The notes: a model not told the origin generated them from the letters alone. A stretch of 6,952 nt of DNA from Methylibium sp964622685 (GCA_964622685.1 CAZUUU010000179.1:1-6952); one strand, 5' to 3'. Numbered from the stretch's first letter, positions 1 to 5,696 are shown. Translations and numbers: made by a program.

Positions 1-639
1 CAGCGTTTCGAATCCGGCCTGCACCAGCGCCGTGGCGCCGCCGCACAGCACCGCCTGCTCGCCGAACAGGTCGGTCTCGGTCTCCTCGCGGAAGTTGGTC
101 TCGATGATGCCGGCCTTGCCGCCGCCATTGGCTGCCGCGTAGCTCAGGGCTAGGTCGCGCGCCTTGCCGGACTTGTCGGCGTGCACCGCGATCAGGTGCG
201 GCACGCCGCCGCCCTGGGTGTAGGTATTGCGCACCGTGTGGCCGGGCGCCTTGGGCGCGACCATCCAGACGTCGAGGTCGCCGCGCGGCACCACCTGCCC
301 GTAGTGGACGTTGAAGCCGTGGGCGAACGCCAGCGATGCCCCCGGCTTGATGTTCGGCTCGACGTCGTTCGCGTAGACCGCGGCGATCTGCTCGTCGGGC
401 AGCAGGATCATCACGACGTCGGCGCTCTTCACGGCCTCGGCGACCTCGGCCACCTTCAGGCCGGCCTTCTCGACCTTGCCCCAGCTCGCACCGCCACGGC
501 GCAGGCCGACCGTGACCTTGACGCCGCTGTCGTTGAGGTTCTGCGCGTGCGCGTGGCCCTGCGAGCCGTAGCCGATGATCGCGACGTTCTTGCCCTTGAT
601 CAGGCTCAGGTCGGCGTCTTTGTCGTAATAGACCTTCAT
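1..639 (-). CDS. ilvC: Ketol-acid reductoisomerase, class I (N-terminal 213 residues, partial)
   Basis: The enzyme isomerises and reduces 2-acetolactate or 2-aceto-2-hydroxybutyrate to the dihydroxy acid, the second common step of valine and isoleucine synthesis, in the cytoplasm. Visible here are the Rossmann NADP-binding motif GYGSQGHA (residues 23-30), a basic specificity loop LRRGGAS (46-52) that suits NADPH, the AHGFN segment (106-110), MVAPKAPGHTVR (126-137) with the catalytic Lys130, and FREETETDLFGEQ (183-195) carrying the metal ligands Asp190 and Glu194. That numbering agrees with the short (class I, about 338 aa) enzymes, so roughly the last 125 residues lie beyond the left edge. 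The ATG is supported by an AGGAG sequence (minus strand, 650-646) six bases upstream. It is the third gene of ilvB-ilvH-ilvC, 43 bp after ilvH. No frame damage is seen. Confidence 0.97.
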   Translation of the reverse strand, partial: MKVYYDKDADLSLIKGKNVAIIGYGSQGHAHAQNLNDSGVKVTVGLRRGGASWGKVEKAGLKVAEVAEAVKSADVVMILLPDEQIAAVYANDVEPNIKPGASLAFAHGFNVHYGQVVPRGDLDVWMVAPKAPGHTVRNTYTQGGGVPHLIAVHADKSGKARDLALSYAAANGGGKAGIIETNFREETETDLFGEQAVLCGGATALVQAGFETL

Positions 640-682
640 GCGGTTCTCCTGTCGAAACTCTGGGAATGGGTGAGCGGGTGAC

Positions 683-1174
683 TCAGACGCGCAGGATGCG
701 CTCGCCACGGCCGATGCCGCTGCTGCCGGTGCGCACCGTCTCGAGGATCGCGGTCCGGTCGACCGCCTCGATGAACGCGTCGAGCTTGGCGGCGTCGCCG
801 GTCAGCTCGATCGTGTAGGTCTTCTCGGTCACGTCGATGACGCGGCCGCGGAAGATGTCGGCCATGCGCTTCATCTCGTCGCGCTCCTTGCCGACCGCGC
901 GCACCTTGATCAGCATCAGGCCGCGTTCGGTGTAGTGACCCTCGGTCAGGTCGACGACCTTGACCACCTCGATCAGCCGGTTCAGGTGCTTGGTGATCTG
1001 CTCGATCACGTCGTCGCTGCCGGTCGTCGTGATCGTCATGCGCGAGAGCGAAGTATCTTCGGTCGGCGCAACGGTCAGGCTCTCGATGTTGTAGCCGCGC
1101 GCCGAGAACAGGGCGACGACGCGCGACAGGGCGCCGGGCTCGTTCTCGAGCAGCAAGGCAATGATGTGTTTCAT
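683..1174 (-). CDS. ilvH: Acetolactate synthase small (regulatory) subunit
   Basis: This 163-aa protein is the ordinary length for IlvH/IlvN. It binds the IlvB catalytic subunit, raises its activity and confers valine feedback inhibition. The N-terminal ACT domain (about residues 3-76) starts with ALLLENEPGALSRV and continues ARGYNIESLTVAPTED. Asn11, Gly14 and Asn29, the valine-contact positions known from E. coli IlvH, are all present at the same numbers, so valine sensitivity is expected (inference). The C-terminal domain (about 80-163) contains ERGLMLIKV and ends GRGERILRV. The start ATG is preceded by AAGGA (minus strand, 1187-1183) eight bases upstream. Unusually for a subunit pair, it is separated from ilvB by 164 bp of structured non-coding sequence; ilvC follows after 43 bp. 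A longer overlapping minus-strand reading frame (1274-636) is only a shadow. Confidence 0.97.
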   Translation of the reverse strand: MKHIIALLLENEPGALSRVVALFSARGYNIESLTVAPTEDTSLSRMTITTTGSDDVIEQITKHLNRLIEVVKVVDLTEGHYTERGLMLIKVRAVGKERDEMKRMADIFRGRVIDVTEKTYTIELTGDAAKLDAFIEAVDRTAILETVRTGSSGIGRGERILRV

Positions 1175-1197
1175 GGTGATCGTCCTTCGCGCTCTTC

Positions 1198-1224
1198 AGG
1201 CCGGCGGCGGTAACCGCAGGCCCT
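1198..1224 (-). promoter_or_regulatory. Hairpin just upstream of the ilvH ribosome binding site
   Basis: On the transcribed strand AGGGCC (1224-1219) can pair with GGCCT (1202-1198) leaving one bulged G. Inside it GCGG (1217-1214) pairs perfectly with CCGC (1210-1207) across a TTA loop, with an asymmetric CGCC bulge. It ends ten bases before the AAGGA site of ilvH, close enough to affect ribosome access. High GC content makes chance stems common, so this is moderate evidence only. Confidence 0.35.
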
Positions 1225-1270
1225 TGGCCACGCGCTTCGATGTTTCGACAATGGCTCCCCGACCGGACCC

Positions 1271-1337
1271 GCACGCCGCTGCCGCTCCTGGCGGGAGGCC
1301 GGCAAGCCCCCTGCCCTCGCGACCGCAGCGTCCGTGC
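1271..1337 (-). promoter_or_regulatory. Nested stem structure in the ilvB-ilvH intercistronic RNA
   Basis: The transcribed strand right after the ilvB stop can form a long-range stem. Bases 1337-1333 (GCACG) pair with 1275-1271 (CGTGC), and 1330-1325 (CGCTGC) pair with 1282-1277 (GCAGCG), with a GA/G internal loop between them. Inside lies a hairpin: 1315-1306 (GGCAGGGGGC) against 1299-1290 (GCCTCCCGCC), with one A-C mismatch, one G-U pair and a six-base loop. There is no U tract, so it is not a standard intrinsic terminator. It could act in RNA processing, partial attenuation or subunit-ratio control (inference). I recall a candidate cis-regulatory 'ilvH RNA motif' described from betaproteobacterial sequences upstream of ilvH; I cannot confirm a match here. 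Confidence 0.45.
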
Positions 1338-1338
1338 C

Positions 1339-3114
1339 TCAGAGGTCTTCGGAGCCCAGCAGCATCTCGGAGATGCCCTTCCCGGCCTGCACCATCGGCC
1401 AGACGTTCTCCATCGGGTCGGTGCGCACGTCGAGGAAGACGGTGCGGTCCTTCAGCTTGATGGCCTCGCGCAAGGCGGGCTCCACCTCCGAAGGCTTCTC
1501 GATCTTCAGACCGACATGGCCGTAGGCCTCGGCCAGCTTCACGAAATCGGGCAGCGCGTCCATGTAGCTGTGCGAGTAGCGGCCGCCGTAGTCCAGCTCC
1601 TGCCACTGCCGCACCATGCCCAGGTAGCGGTTGTTGAGCGAAATCACCTTGACCGGCGTCTTGTACTGCAGGCAGGTGGACAGCTCCTGGATGCACATCT
1701 GGATCGAGCCTTCGCCGGTCACGCAGAACACATCGGACTCGGGCTTGGCGAGCTTGATGCCCATCGCATACGGCAGGCCCACGCCCATCGTGCCCAGGCC
1801 ACCGGAGTTGATCCAGCGGCGCGGCTCGTCGAAGCGGTAGTACTGCGCCGCCCACATCTGATGCTGGCCGACGTCGGACGTGATGTAGGCGTCACGGTCG
1901 CGCGTCAGTTCCCAGAGCTTCTCGATCACGTACTGCGGCTTGATGACCTCGTCCGAGCCCTTGTACTTGAGGCAGTCGCGACCGCGCCACTCGGCGATCT
2001 GCTTCCACCAGGCCGACAGGGCCGAGGAGTCCGGGCGGGCCTGCGCCTCCTTGATCTGCGCGATGAGCTCCTGCAGCACGTCCTTCACGTCGCCGACGAT
2101 CGGGATGTCGACCTTGACGCGCTTGGAGATGCTCGACGGGTCGATGTCGATGTGGACGATCTTGCGCTCGACCGAGGCGAAGTGCTTCGGGTTGCCGATC
2201 ACCCGGTCGTCGAAGCGCGCGCCGACGGCCAGCAGGACGTCGCAGTTCTGCATCGTCATGTTGGCTTCGTAGGTGCCGTGCATGCCCAGCATGCCCAGGA
2301 AGCGCGGGTCCGTCGCCGGGAAGGCGCCGAGGCCCATCAGCGTGTTGGTGCACGGGTAGCCCAGCAGTTCGACCAGCTGCCGCAGTTCCGCCGACGCGTT
2401 GCCGAGAATCACGCCGCCGCCGGTATAGATGTACGGGCGTTTCGCCGCCAGCAGCAGCTGCACCGCCTTGCGGATCTGCCCAGTGTGGCCCTTCTTCGCC
2501 GGGTTGTACGAGCGCATTTCCACGTGGGCCGGGTAGTGGAACGGCGCCGTCTTCAGCGAGACGTCCTTGGGCACGTCGACCACCACCGGGCCGGGACGGC
2601 CGGTCCGCGCGATGTGGAAGGCCTTCTTCATCGTCATCGCGAGGTCGCGAACGTCCTTGACGAGGAAGTTGTGCTTGACGATGGGCCGGGTGATGCCGAC
2701 GGTGTCGCACTCCTGGAAGGCGTCGAGGCCGATCGCCGGCGTCGGCACCTGCCCGGTGATGATGACCATCGGGATCGAGTCCATGTAGGCGGTCGCGATG
2801 CCGGTGATGGCATTCGTGACACCGGGACCCGAGGTGACGAGCGCGACGCCGACATCGCCGGTCGCCCGGGCGTAGCCGTCGGCGGCATGGATCGCGGCCT
2901 GCTCATGCCGAACCAACACGTGCTCGATCTTGTCCTGCTTGTACAGCGCGTCGTAGATGTACAGCACGGCGCCGCCCGGGTAGCCCCAGAGGTACTTGAC
3001 CCCTTCGGCCTGCAGGCTGCGAACCAGGATTTCGGAGCCGTTGGGCTCCGGCGATTGGGAGGGATGCGGTTGTGCCGATGCGGCACGCTTGACTTCCGCG
3101 GCAGACATGTCCAT
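1339..3114 (-). CDS. ilvB: Acetolactate synthase large (catalytic) subunit
   Basis: This 591-aa ThDP- and FAD-dependent enzyme condenses two pyruvates to 2-acetolactate, or pyruvate with 2-oxobutyrate to 2-aceto-2-hydroxybutyrate, the committing step of branched-chain amino acid synthesis. Domains run in the normal order. The ThDP pyrimidine domain (about 27-195) holds the catalytic Glu71 in RHEQAA, SGPGVTNAITG and GQVPTPAIG. The central FAD-associated domain (about 210-350) holds GARFDDRV. The ThDP pyrophosphate domain (about 395-560) holds GGLGTMGVGLPYA and VTGEGSIQM...SLNN. The metal-binding Asp of the usual GDGS is Glu468 here. Two nearby starts exist (MDM); the first ATG sits 6 bases from an AAGAGG sequence (minus strand, 3126-3121) and is preferred. 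It leads ilvBHC and is divergent from the sigma-factor gene. The symbol ilvI is also used for this subunit. Confidence 0.97.
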   Translation of the reverse strand: MDMSAAEVKRAASAQPHPSQSPEPNGSEILVRSLQAEGVKYLWGYPGGAVLYIYDALYKQDKIEHVLVRHEQAAIHAADGYARATGDVGVALVTSGPGVTNAITGIATAYMDSIPMVIITGQVPTPAIGLDAFQECDTVGITRPIVKHNFLVKDVRDLAMTMKKAFHIARTGRPGPVVVDVPKDVSLKTAPFHYPAHVEMRSYNPAKKGHTGQIRKAVQLLLAAKRPYIYTGGGVILGNASAELRQLVELLGYPCTNTLMGLGAFPATDPRFLGMLGMHGTYEANMTMQNCDVLLAVGARFDDRVIGNPKHFASVERKIVHIDIDPSSISKRVKVDIPIVGDVKDVLQELIAQIKEAQARPDSSALSAWWKQIAEWRGRDCLKYKGSDEVIKPQYVIEKLWELTRDRDAYITSDVGQHQMWAAQYYRFDEPRRWINSGGLGTMGVGLPYAMGIKLAKPESDVFCVTGEGSIQMCIQELSTCLQYKTPVKVISLNNRYLGMVRQWQELDYGGRYSHSYMDALPDFVKLAEAYGHVGLKIEKPSEVEPALREAIKLKDRTVFLDVRTDPMENVWPMVQAGKGISEMLLGSEDL

Positions 3115-3254
3115 TCAGAACCTCTTGGAATTTCTCTAACGAAACACCTTCGGTGCCCCTCTTCGCACCCTTGTGAGGTGGATGTGGAGCCTGCGCGGTC
3201 TGGCAAATCCGTCCCGGTCGGACGGCACTTGAAGACCCAAAGAGCGTTGTGCGA
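3115..3254 (-). promoter_or_regulatory. ilvB 5' leader with alternately pairing segments
   Basis: If transcription starts about 7 bases after the predicted -10, ilvB has a leader near 140 nt. It contains a perfect 6-bp hairpin with a 5-base loop (3225-3209, CCGTCC/GGACGG). It then carries four short segments in a row: CACC (3180-3177), GGTGC (3169-3165), GCACC (3156-3152) and GGTG (3148-3145). Neighbours can pair 1:2, 2:3 or 3:4, and the choices exclude one another, as in transcription attenuators. Only a TTTCGTT tract follows, so termination would be weak. A GTG-started frame (3228-3136, 30 aa) crosses it and includes Leu-His-Ile-His-Leu before segment 2, but has no convincing ribosome binding site. 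The regulatory role is inference. Confidence 0.35.
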
Positions 3255-3260
3255 ACCGTG

Positions 3261-3269
3261 ATTATGGCA
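3261..3269 (-). promoter_or_regulatory. Predicted extended -10 promoter for ilvB
   Basis: Reading the minus strand from 3269 gives TG-C-CATAAT, a TGn extension plus a hexamer matching TATAAT at five of six positions. It is AT-rich within GC-rich surroundings. The -35 area at a 17-bp spacing reads GTTCGC (3289-3284), a poor match, which is usual for extended -10 promoters. Predicted start near 3254. Confidence 0.5.
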
Positions 3270-3316
3270 TCGGACGACGCACCGCGAACGCGCGCCACTG
3301 CCTTATCGGAGTGCAA

Positions 3317-3325
3317 TGACATAAT
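3317..3325 (+). promoter_or_regulatory. Predicted extended -10 promoter for the sigma-factor operon
   Basis: The plus strand reads TG-A-CATAAT, the same extended -10 type as the divergent ilvB element and followed by the same C. No good -35 is seen at 16-18 bp (ACTGCC at 3297-3302). Predicted start near 3332 leaves only about 29 nt before the TTG start codon at 3361. Confidence 0.5.
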
Positions 3326-3360
3326 CGCGCCCCTCCGAGCCACGGCCCCGGCCGAGTCCC

Positions 3361-3927
3361 TTGGCGTCCGACAAAGAACTCAGCGACTTCCTCAAGAGCG
3401 TCGAAAGGCGCGCCTTCAAGCGCGCCTTCTATGGCGTCCGCGACGAGGATGCCGCGCTCGACATCGTGCAGGACACGATGATTCGGCTGTCCCAGAAGTA
3501 CGCCGACCGGCCGCCGGCGGAACTGCCGCTGCTGTTCCAGCGCATCCTCTCGAACGCGATGATGGACTGGTTCCGCCGGCAGAAGGTGCGGGACGCGGTC
3601 GTGCGCAATTTCTCGGACTTCGAGTCCGCCGGCGAGGACGGCGACTTCGACCTGCTGGAAACTCTGGAGGCCGCAGCCGGATCACCGACCGCCGAGAGCG
3701 CGGCCGATTCGGTGTCCCGGGCGCAGATCCTGCAGGTGATCGAGGCCGAGGTGGCCCGTCTGCCCGGGCGTCAACGAGAGGCCTTTCTGCTTCGTTACTG
3801 GGAGGAACTCGATGTCGCCGAGACGGCTGCCGCCATGGGCTGCTCGGAGGGAAGCGTCAAGACCCACTGCTCGCGAGCGGTGCACAGCTTGGCGCAGACC
3901 CTGAGGACAAAGGGGGTGCTGCCATGA
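3361..3927 (+). CDS. ECF-type (sigma-70 family) RNA polymerase sigma factor
   Basis: This 188-aa protein has the two-domain plan of ECF sigma factors, which direct RNA polymerase to a dedicated set of promoters. Region 2 spans about residues 15-78, with ALDIVQDTMIRL (32-43) for core binding and DWFRRQKVR (69-77) for -10 recognition. An acidic, variable linker follows (about 84-118). Region 4 spans about 122-182: LPGRQREAFLLRYWEEL, then the helix-turn-helix with AAAMGCSEGSVKTHCSR (157-172) for -35 binding. The start is TTG: the frame is closed by a TAA at 3322-3324 and no ATG or GTG lies between. The N-terminus M-A-S-D-K-E-L-S-D-F fits relatives I remember. No clear Shine-Dalgarno is present. 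Its stop overlaps the next gene's ATG (ATGA). Its promoter targets cannot be read here. Confidence 0.9.
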   Translation: MASDKELSDFLKSVERRAFKRAFYGVRDEDAALDIVQDTMIRLSQKYADRPPAELPLLFQRILSNAMMDWFRRQKVRDAVVRNFSDFESAGEDGDFDLLETLEAAAGSPTAESAADSVSRAQILQVIEAEVARLPGRQREAFLLRYWEELDVAETAAAMGCSEGSVKTHCSRAVHSLAQTLRTKGVLP

Positions 3928-4367
3928 ACCGAACCGCGAACGAATTCCTCCACAACCGTCCCGACGTCCAGGCGATCGAGGGCCGCTACGCGCTGCGCGT
4001 TGCGGCGGCCCTCAGCGCCCAGGCCGAGGCCCTGCCCCACGATCTCGCCGAGCGGCTTCGTTTCGCTCGCGAAAAGGCGCTCGAGAGCGCCCGACAGACC
4101 GGACGCCAGGCGGCGACGCGGGCCATCCGCAGCGGTGGCGGCACCCTGGCCCTCGGTGGTGGCGAGCCCGGCTGGGGCTGGCGGCTGGCCTCGCTGGCCC
4201 CGGTGATCGCACTGGTCGCCGGGCTGGTTCTGATCCAGATGCAACACGACGACGACCAGGTCCGCGCCGCGGCCGAGGTGGACGCCGCCCTGCTCGCCGA
4301 CGACCTGCCGCCGGCTGCGTACACCGATGCAGGCTTTGCCGAGTTCCTGCGCTTGTCGGGCAACTGA
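3924..4367 (+). CDS. DUF3619 family single-pass membrane protein, possible anti-sigma factor
   Basis: This 147-aa protein of unknown function belongs, from its LPHDLAERLRFAREKAL segment (38-54), to DUF3619. The N-terminal part (1-80) is soluble and helical in character. One hydrophobic segment (about 85-105, WGWRLASLAPVIALVAG onward) would cross the inner membrane. A short acidic tail follows (about 108-147, with DDD and LADDLPPAAY). The family is known to me only from sequence. Its place directly after, and translationally coupled to, the sigma gene, with a cytoplasmic domain plus one membrane helix, is the layout of an anti-sigma factor (inference). It lacks the HxxxCxxC zinc motif of ZAS-type anti-sigma proteins. 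The ATG at 3924 follows a GGGGG-rich site at about 8 bases and overlaps the sigma stop by four bases. Confidence 0.85.
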   Translation: MNRTANEFLHNRPDVQAIEGRYALRVAAALSAQAEALPHDLAERLRFAREKALESARQTGRQAATRAIRSGGGTLALGGGEPGWGWRLASLAPVIALVAGLVLIQMQHDDDQVRAAAEVDAALLADDLPPAAYTDAGFAEFLRLSGN

Positions 4368-4368
4368 G

Positions 4369-5115
4369 GTGACCGCTTCCGCCTCCGTTTCGCCGGACAG
4401 CGCGGGCCCAGCGCGCCTCCGGCTGGCGCTCCTGGCGGCCCTGCTGTGGGGTGCCCTCGCGGCATTTCCCACGATGTCACAGGCTCAGGGTTCCGGCCCG
4501 GACTGGAGAAGCCTCAGCCCCGCGCAACGCGAAGCCCTCAGACCGCTGGAACGCGACTGGTCCGGCATCGACGCGCCGCGCAAGCAGAAGTGGATCGAAC
4601 TGGCGGGCCGCTTCGACCGCATGTCCCCCGACGAACGCGATCGCGTCCAGCAGCGCATGACCGACTGGGTGAAGCTGAGCCCGAAGCAGCGAAACGAGGC
4701 CCGCCTGAACTACCAGGGTGCCCGCGAACTCAGCCCGCAGGAACGCCAGCAACGCTGGGAAGCCTACAAGGCCCTGCCCGAAGAGCAACGCCGCAGCCTC
4801 GCCGCCAGCGCCAAGGCCAATGCGGCCAGGCCGGCGGCACGGTCGGAGAAGCCGACCGCTGCCCCAGGCGCCAAGGTCAACACGGTGCCCAACCCGTTGC
4901 TCGAGGCGCGCAAACCCGGCGCCGTCGCACCGGGGGTGGTCCAGGCCCGGCCCGGCGCCACCACCAACCTGCTGTCCGCCCGCCCCGCCCAGCCGCCGAA
5001 CCAGCAGACCGGCTTGCCCAAGGTCGCCGCGACGCCGGAGTTCGTCGACAAGACGACGTTGCTGCCGCAGCGCGGCCCGCAGGGCGCAGCCGCCGACCCG
5101 CGGCGCAAGCCGTGA
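4369..5115 (+). CDS. DUF3106 family exported repeat protein
   Basis: This 248-aa protein has an uncertain role. I start it at GTG 4369, one base after the DUF3619 stop (TGAGGTG). An ATG at 4327 would lie inside the upstream gene, and the later in-frame ATG (Met36) would cut off most of the signal peptide. The N-terminus carries a basic stretch (R16, R18) and a hydrophobic core (19-33), with a likely signal peptidase I site after Ser-Gln-Ala39. The mature part (about 44-145) repeats a motif: LSPAQREAL (49-57), MSPDERDRV (85-93), LSPKQRNEA (103-111), LSPQERQQR (121-129) and LPEEQRRSL (136-144), with Trp residues at 46, 64, 75, 100 and 130. The remainder (about 146-248) is Ala/Pro/Gln-rich and probably disordered. 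It is expected in the periplasm. The repeats recall LTxxQ motifs of CpxP/Spy-type proteins, but homology is unproven. Confidence 0.85.
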   Translation: MTASASVSPDSAGPARLRLALLAALLWGALAAFPTMSQAQGSGPDWRSLSPAQREALRPLERDWSGIDAPRKQKWIELAGRFDRMSPDERDRVQQRMTDWVKLSPKQRNEARLNYQGARELSPQERQQRWEAYKALPEEQRRSLAASAKANAARPAARSEKPTAAPGAKVNTVPNPLLEARKPGAVAPGVVQARPGATTNLLSARPAQPPNQQTGLPKVAATPEFVDKTTLLPQRGPQGAAADPRRKP

Positions 5116-5660
5116 ACGCGGCAGGCGTGAAGCCCGGTGATGCGTCGCCGGGCGGTCTGCCCACGCCGCCGCTGCGGCGACGCCTGGCCTGCCTGGTCTA
5201 CGAGAGCGTGCTGGTGTTCGCGGTGGTCTTCTTCGCCGCCCTCGTCTACTCGGTCCTGACCGAGCAGCGGCACGCGCTCGCCGGTCGCCACGGGCTGTCC
5301 GCCGTCGCCTTCTTGCTGGCGCCGGGTGCCTACTTCACGTGGTACTGGTCGCAGACCGGCCAGACCTTGCCGATGCAGACCTGGCGCATCCGCGTGCTGA
5401 CCCTCCGGGGCGAGCGCCTGTCCCGCTGGCGGGCCTTGCTGCGCTTCGTCGCCGCCTGGCTCTGGTTCCTGCCCGCGCTGCTGCTGGCCTGGGCCCTGGG
5501 CTGGCACAGCAGCGGCGGCCGCCTGACCATGCTTCTCGTCGCGGGGGCGATGATCTATGCGCTCTCTTCCAAGCTGCATCCACGCGGCCAGTTCTGGCAC
5601 GACGTCCTGTGCCGGACCCGCCTGGTCGACACCCGCGCCTTGCCCGCCGCGACGCCTTAA
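5112..5660 (+). CDS. RDD family integral membrane protein
   Basis: This 182-aa protein matches the RDD family of small polytopic membrane proteins of mostly unknown function, suspected of transport in some cases. After a Pro/Gly-rich N-terminus, LRRRLACLVYESVLVF (21-36) opens the first membrane helix (about 29-48). A second helix lies at about 62-80, followed by the loop QTLPMQTWRIRVL (84-96). Two further helices lie at about 108-128 (rich in Trp and Leu) and 138-152. HPRGQFWHDVLCRTRLVD (156-173) is the typical RDD ending, with Asp164. The early Asp of the family name is replaced by Tyr/Glu in LVYES, which I recall as common in betaproteobacterial members. The GTG at 5112 overlaps the DUF3106 stop (GTGA); GTG 5127 is an alternative five codons later. 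It is the last gene of the sigma-factor operon. Confidence 0.87.
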   Translation: MNAAGVKPGDASPGGLPTPPLRRRLACLVYESVLVFAVVFFAALVYSVLTEQRHALAGRHGLSAVAFLLAPGAYFTWYWSQTGQTLPMQTWRIRVLTLRGERLSRWRALLRFVAAWLWFLPALLLAWALGWHSSGGRLTMLLVAGAMIYALSSKLHPRGQFWHDVLCRTRLVDTRALPAATP

Positions 5661-5688
5661 CAGCCGCCTCACGAGGGCGACTTACCAT
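5657..5688 (+). promoter_or_regulatory. Possible dgkA promoter
   Basis: A TTAACA hexamer (5657-5662, five of six to TTGACA) lies 20 bp before TACCAT (5683-5688, four of six to TATAAT). The spacing is longer than ideal. A start about 7 bases after the -10 would fall at or just before the dgkA ATG (5697), giving a leaderless or nearly leaderless mRNA. No Shine-Dalgarno lies at normal distance from this ATG. The evidence is weak. Confidence 0.22.
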
Positions 5689-5696
5689 CGCCCGCC

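Noticed and set aside
636..1274. 212-codon minus-strand frame overlapping ilvH
   Set aside because: A different frame of the clear ilvH gene, with Arg/Asp-rich low-complexity translation and no family match.
3136..3228. 30-aa GTG-started leader peptide frame in the ilvB leader
   Set aside because: It has only a modest number of Leu/Ile/Val codons and no clear ribosome binding site; kept as a point within the attenuator finding but not called as a gene.
1240..3261. 673-codon plus-strand open frame opposite ilvB
   Set aside because: It is the antisense of a well-conserved gene in GC-rich DNA; its translation is Arg/Asp/His/Val-rich with no recognisable domain, as expected of a shadow frame.
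3249..4367. 372-codon frame that joins a region overlapping the sigma gene to the DUF3619 gene
   Set aside because: Only the part from ATG 3924 is real; the upstream part is the sigma gene read out of frame. It is not a fusion protein.
4446..5660. 404-codon frame extending the RDD gene upstream through DUF3106
   Set aside because: The upstream part is DUF3106 read in another frame; the RDD homology begins after GTG 5112.
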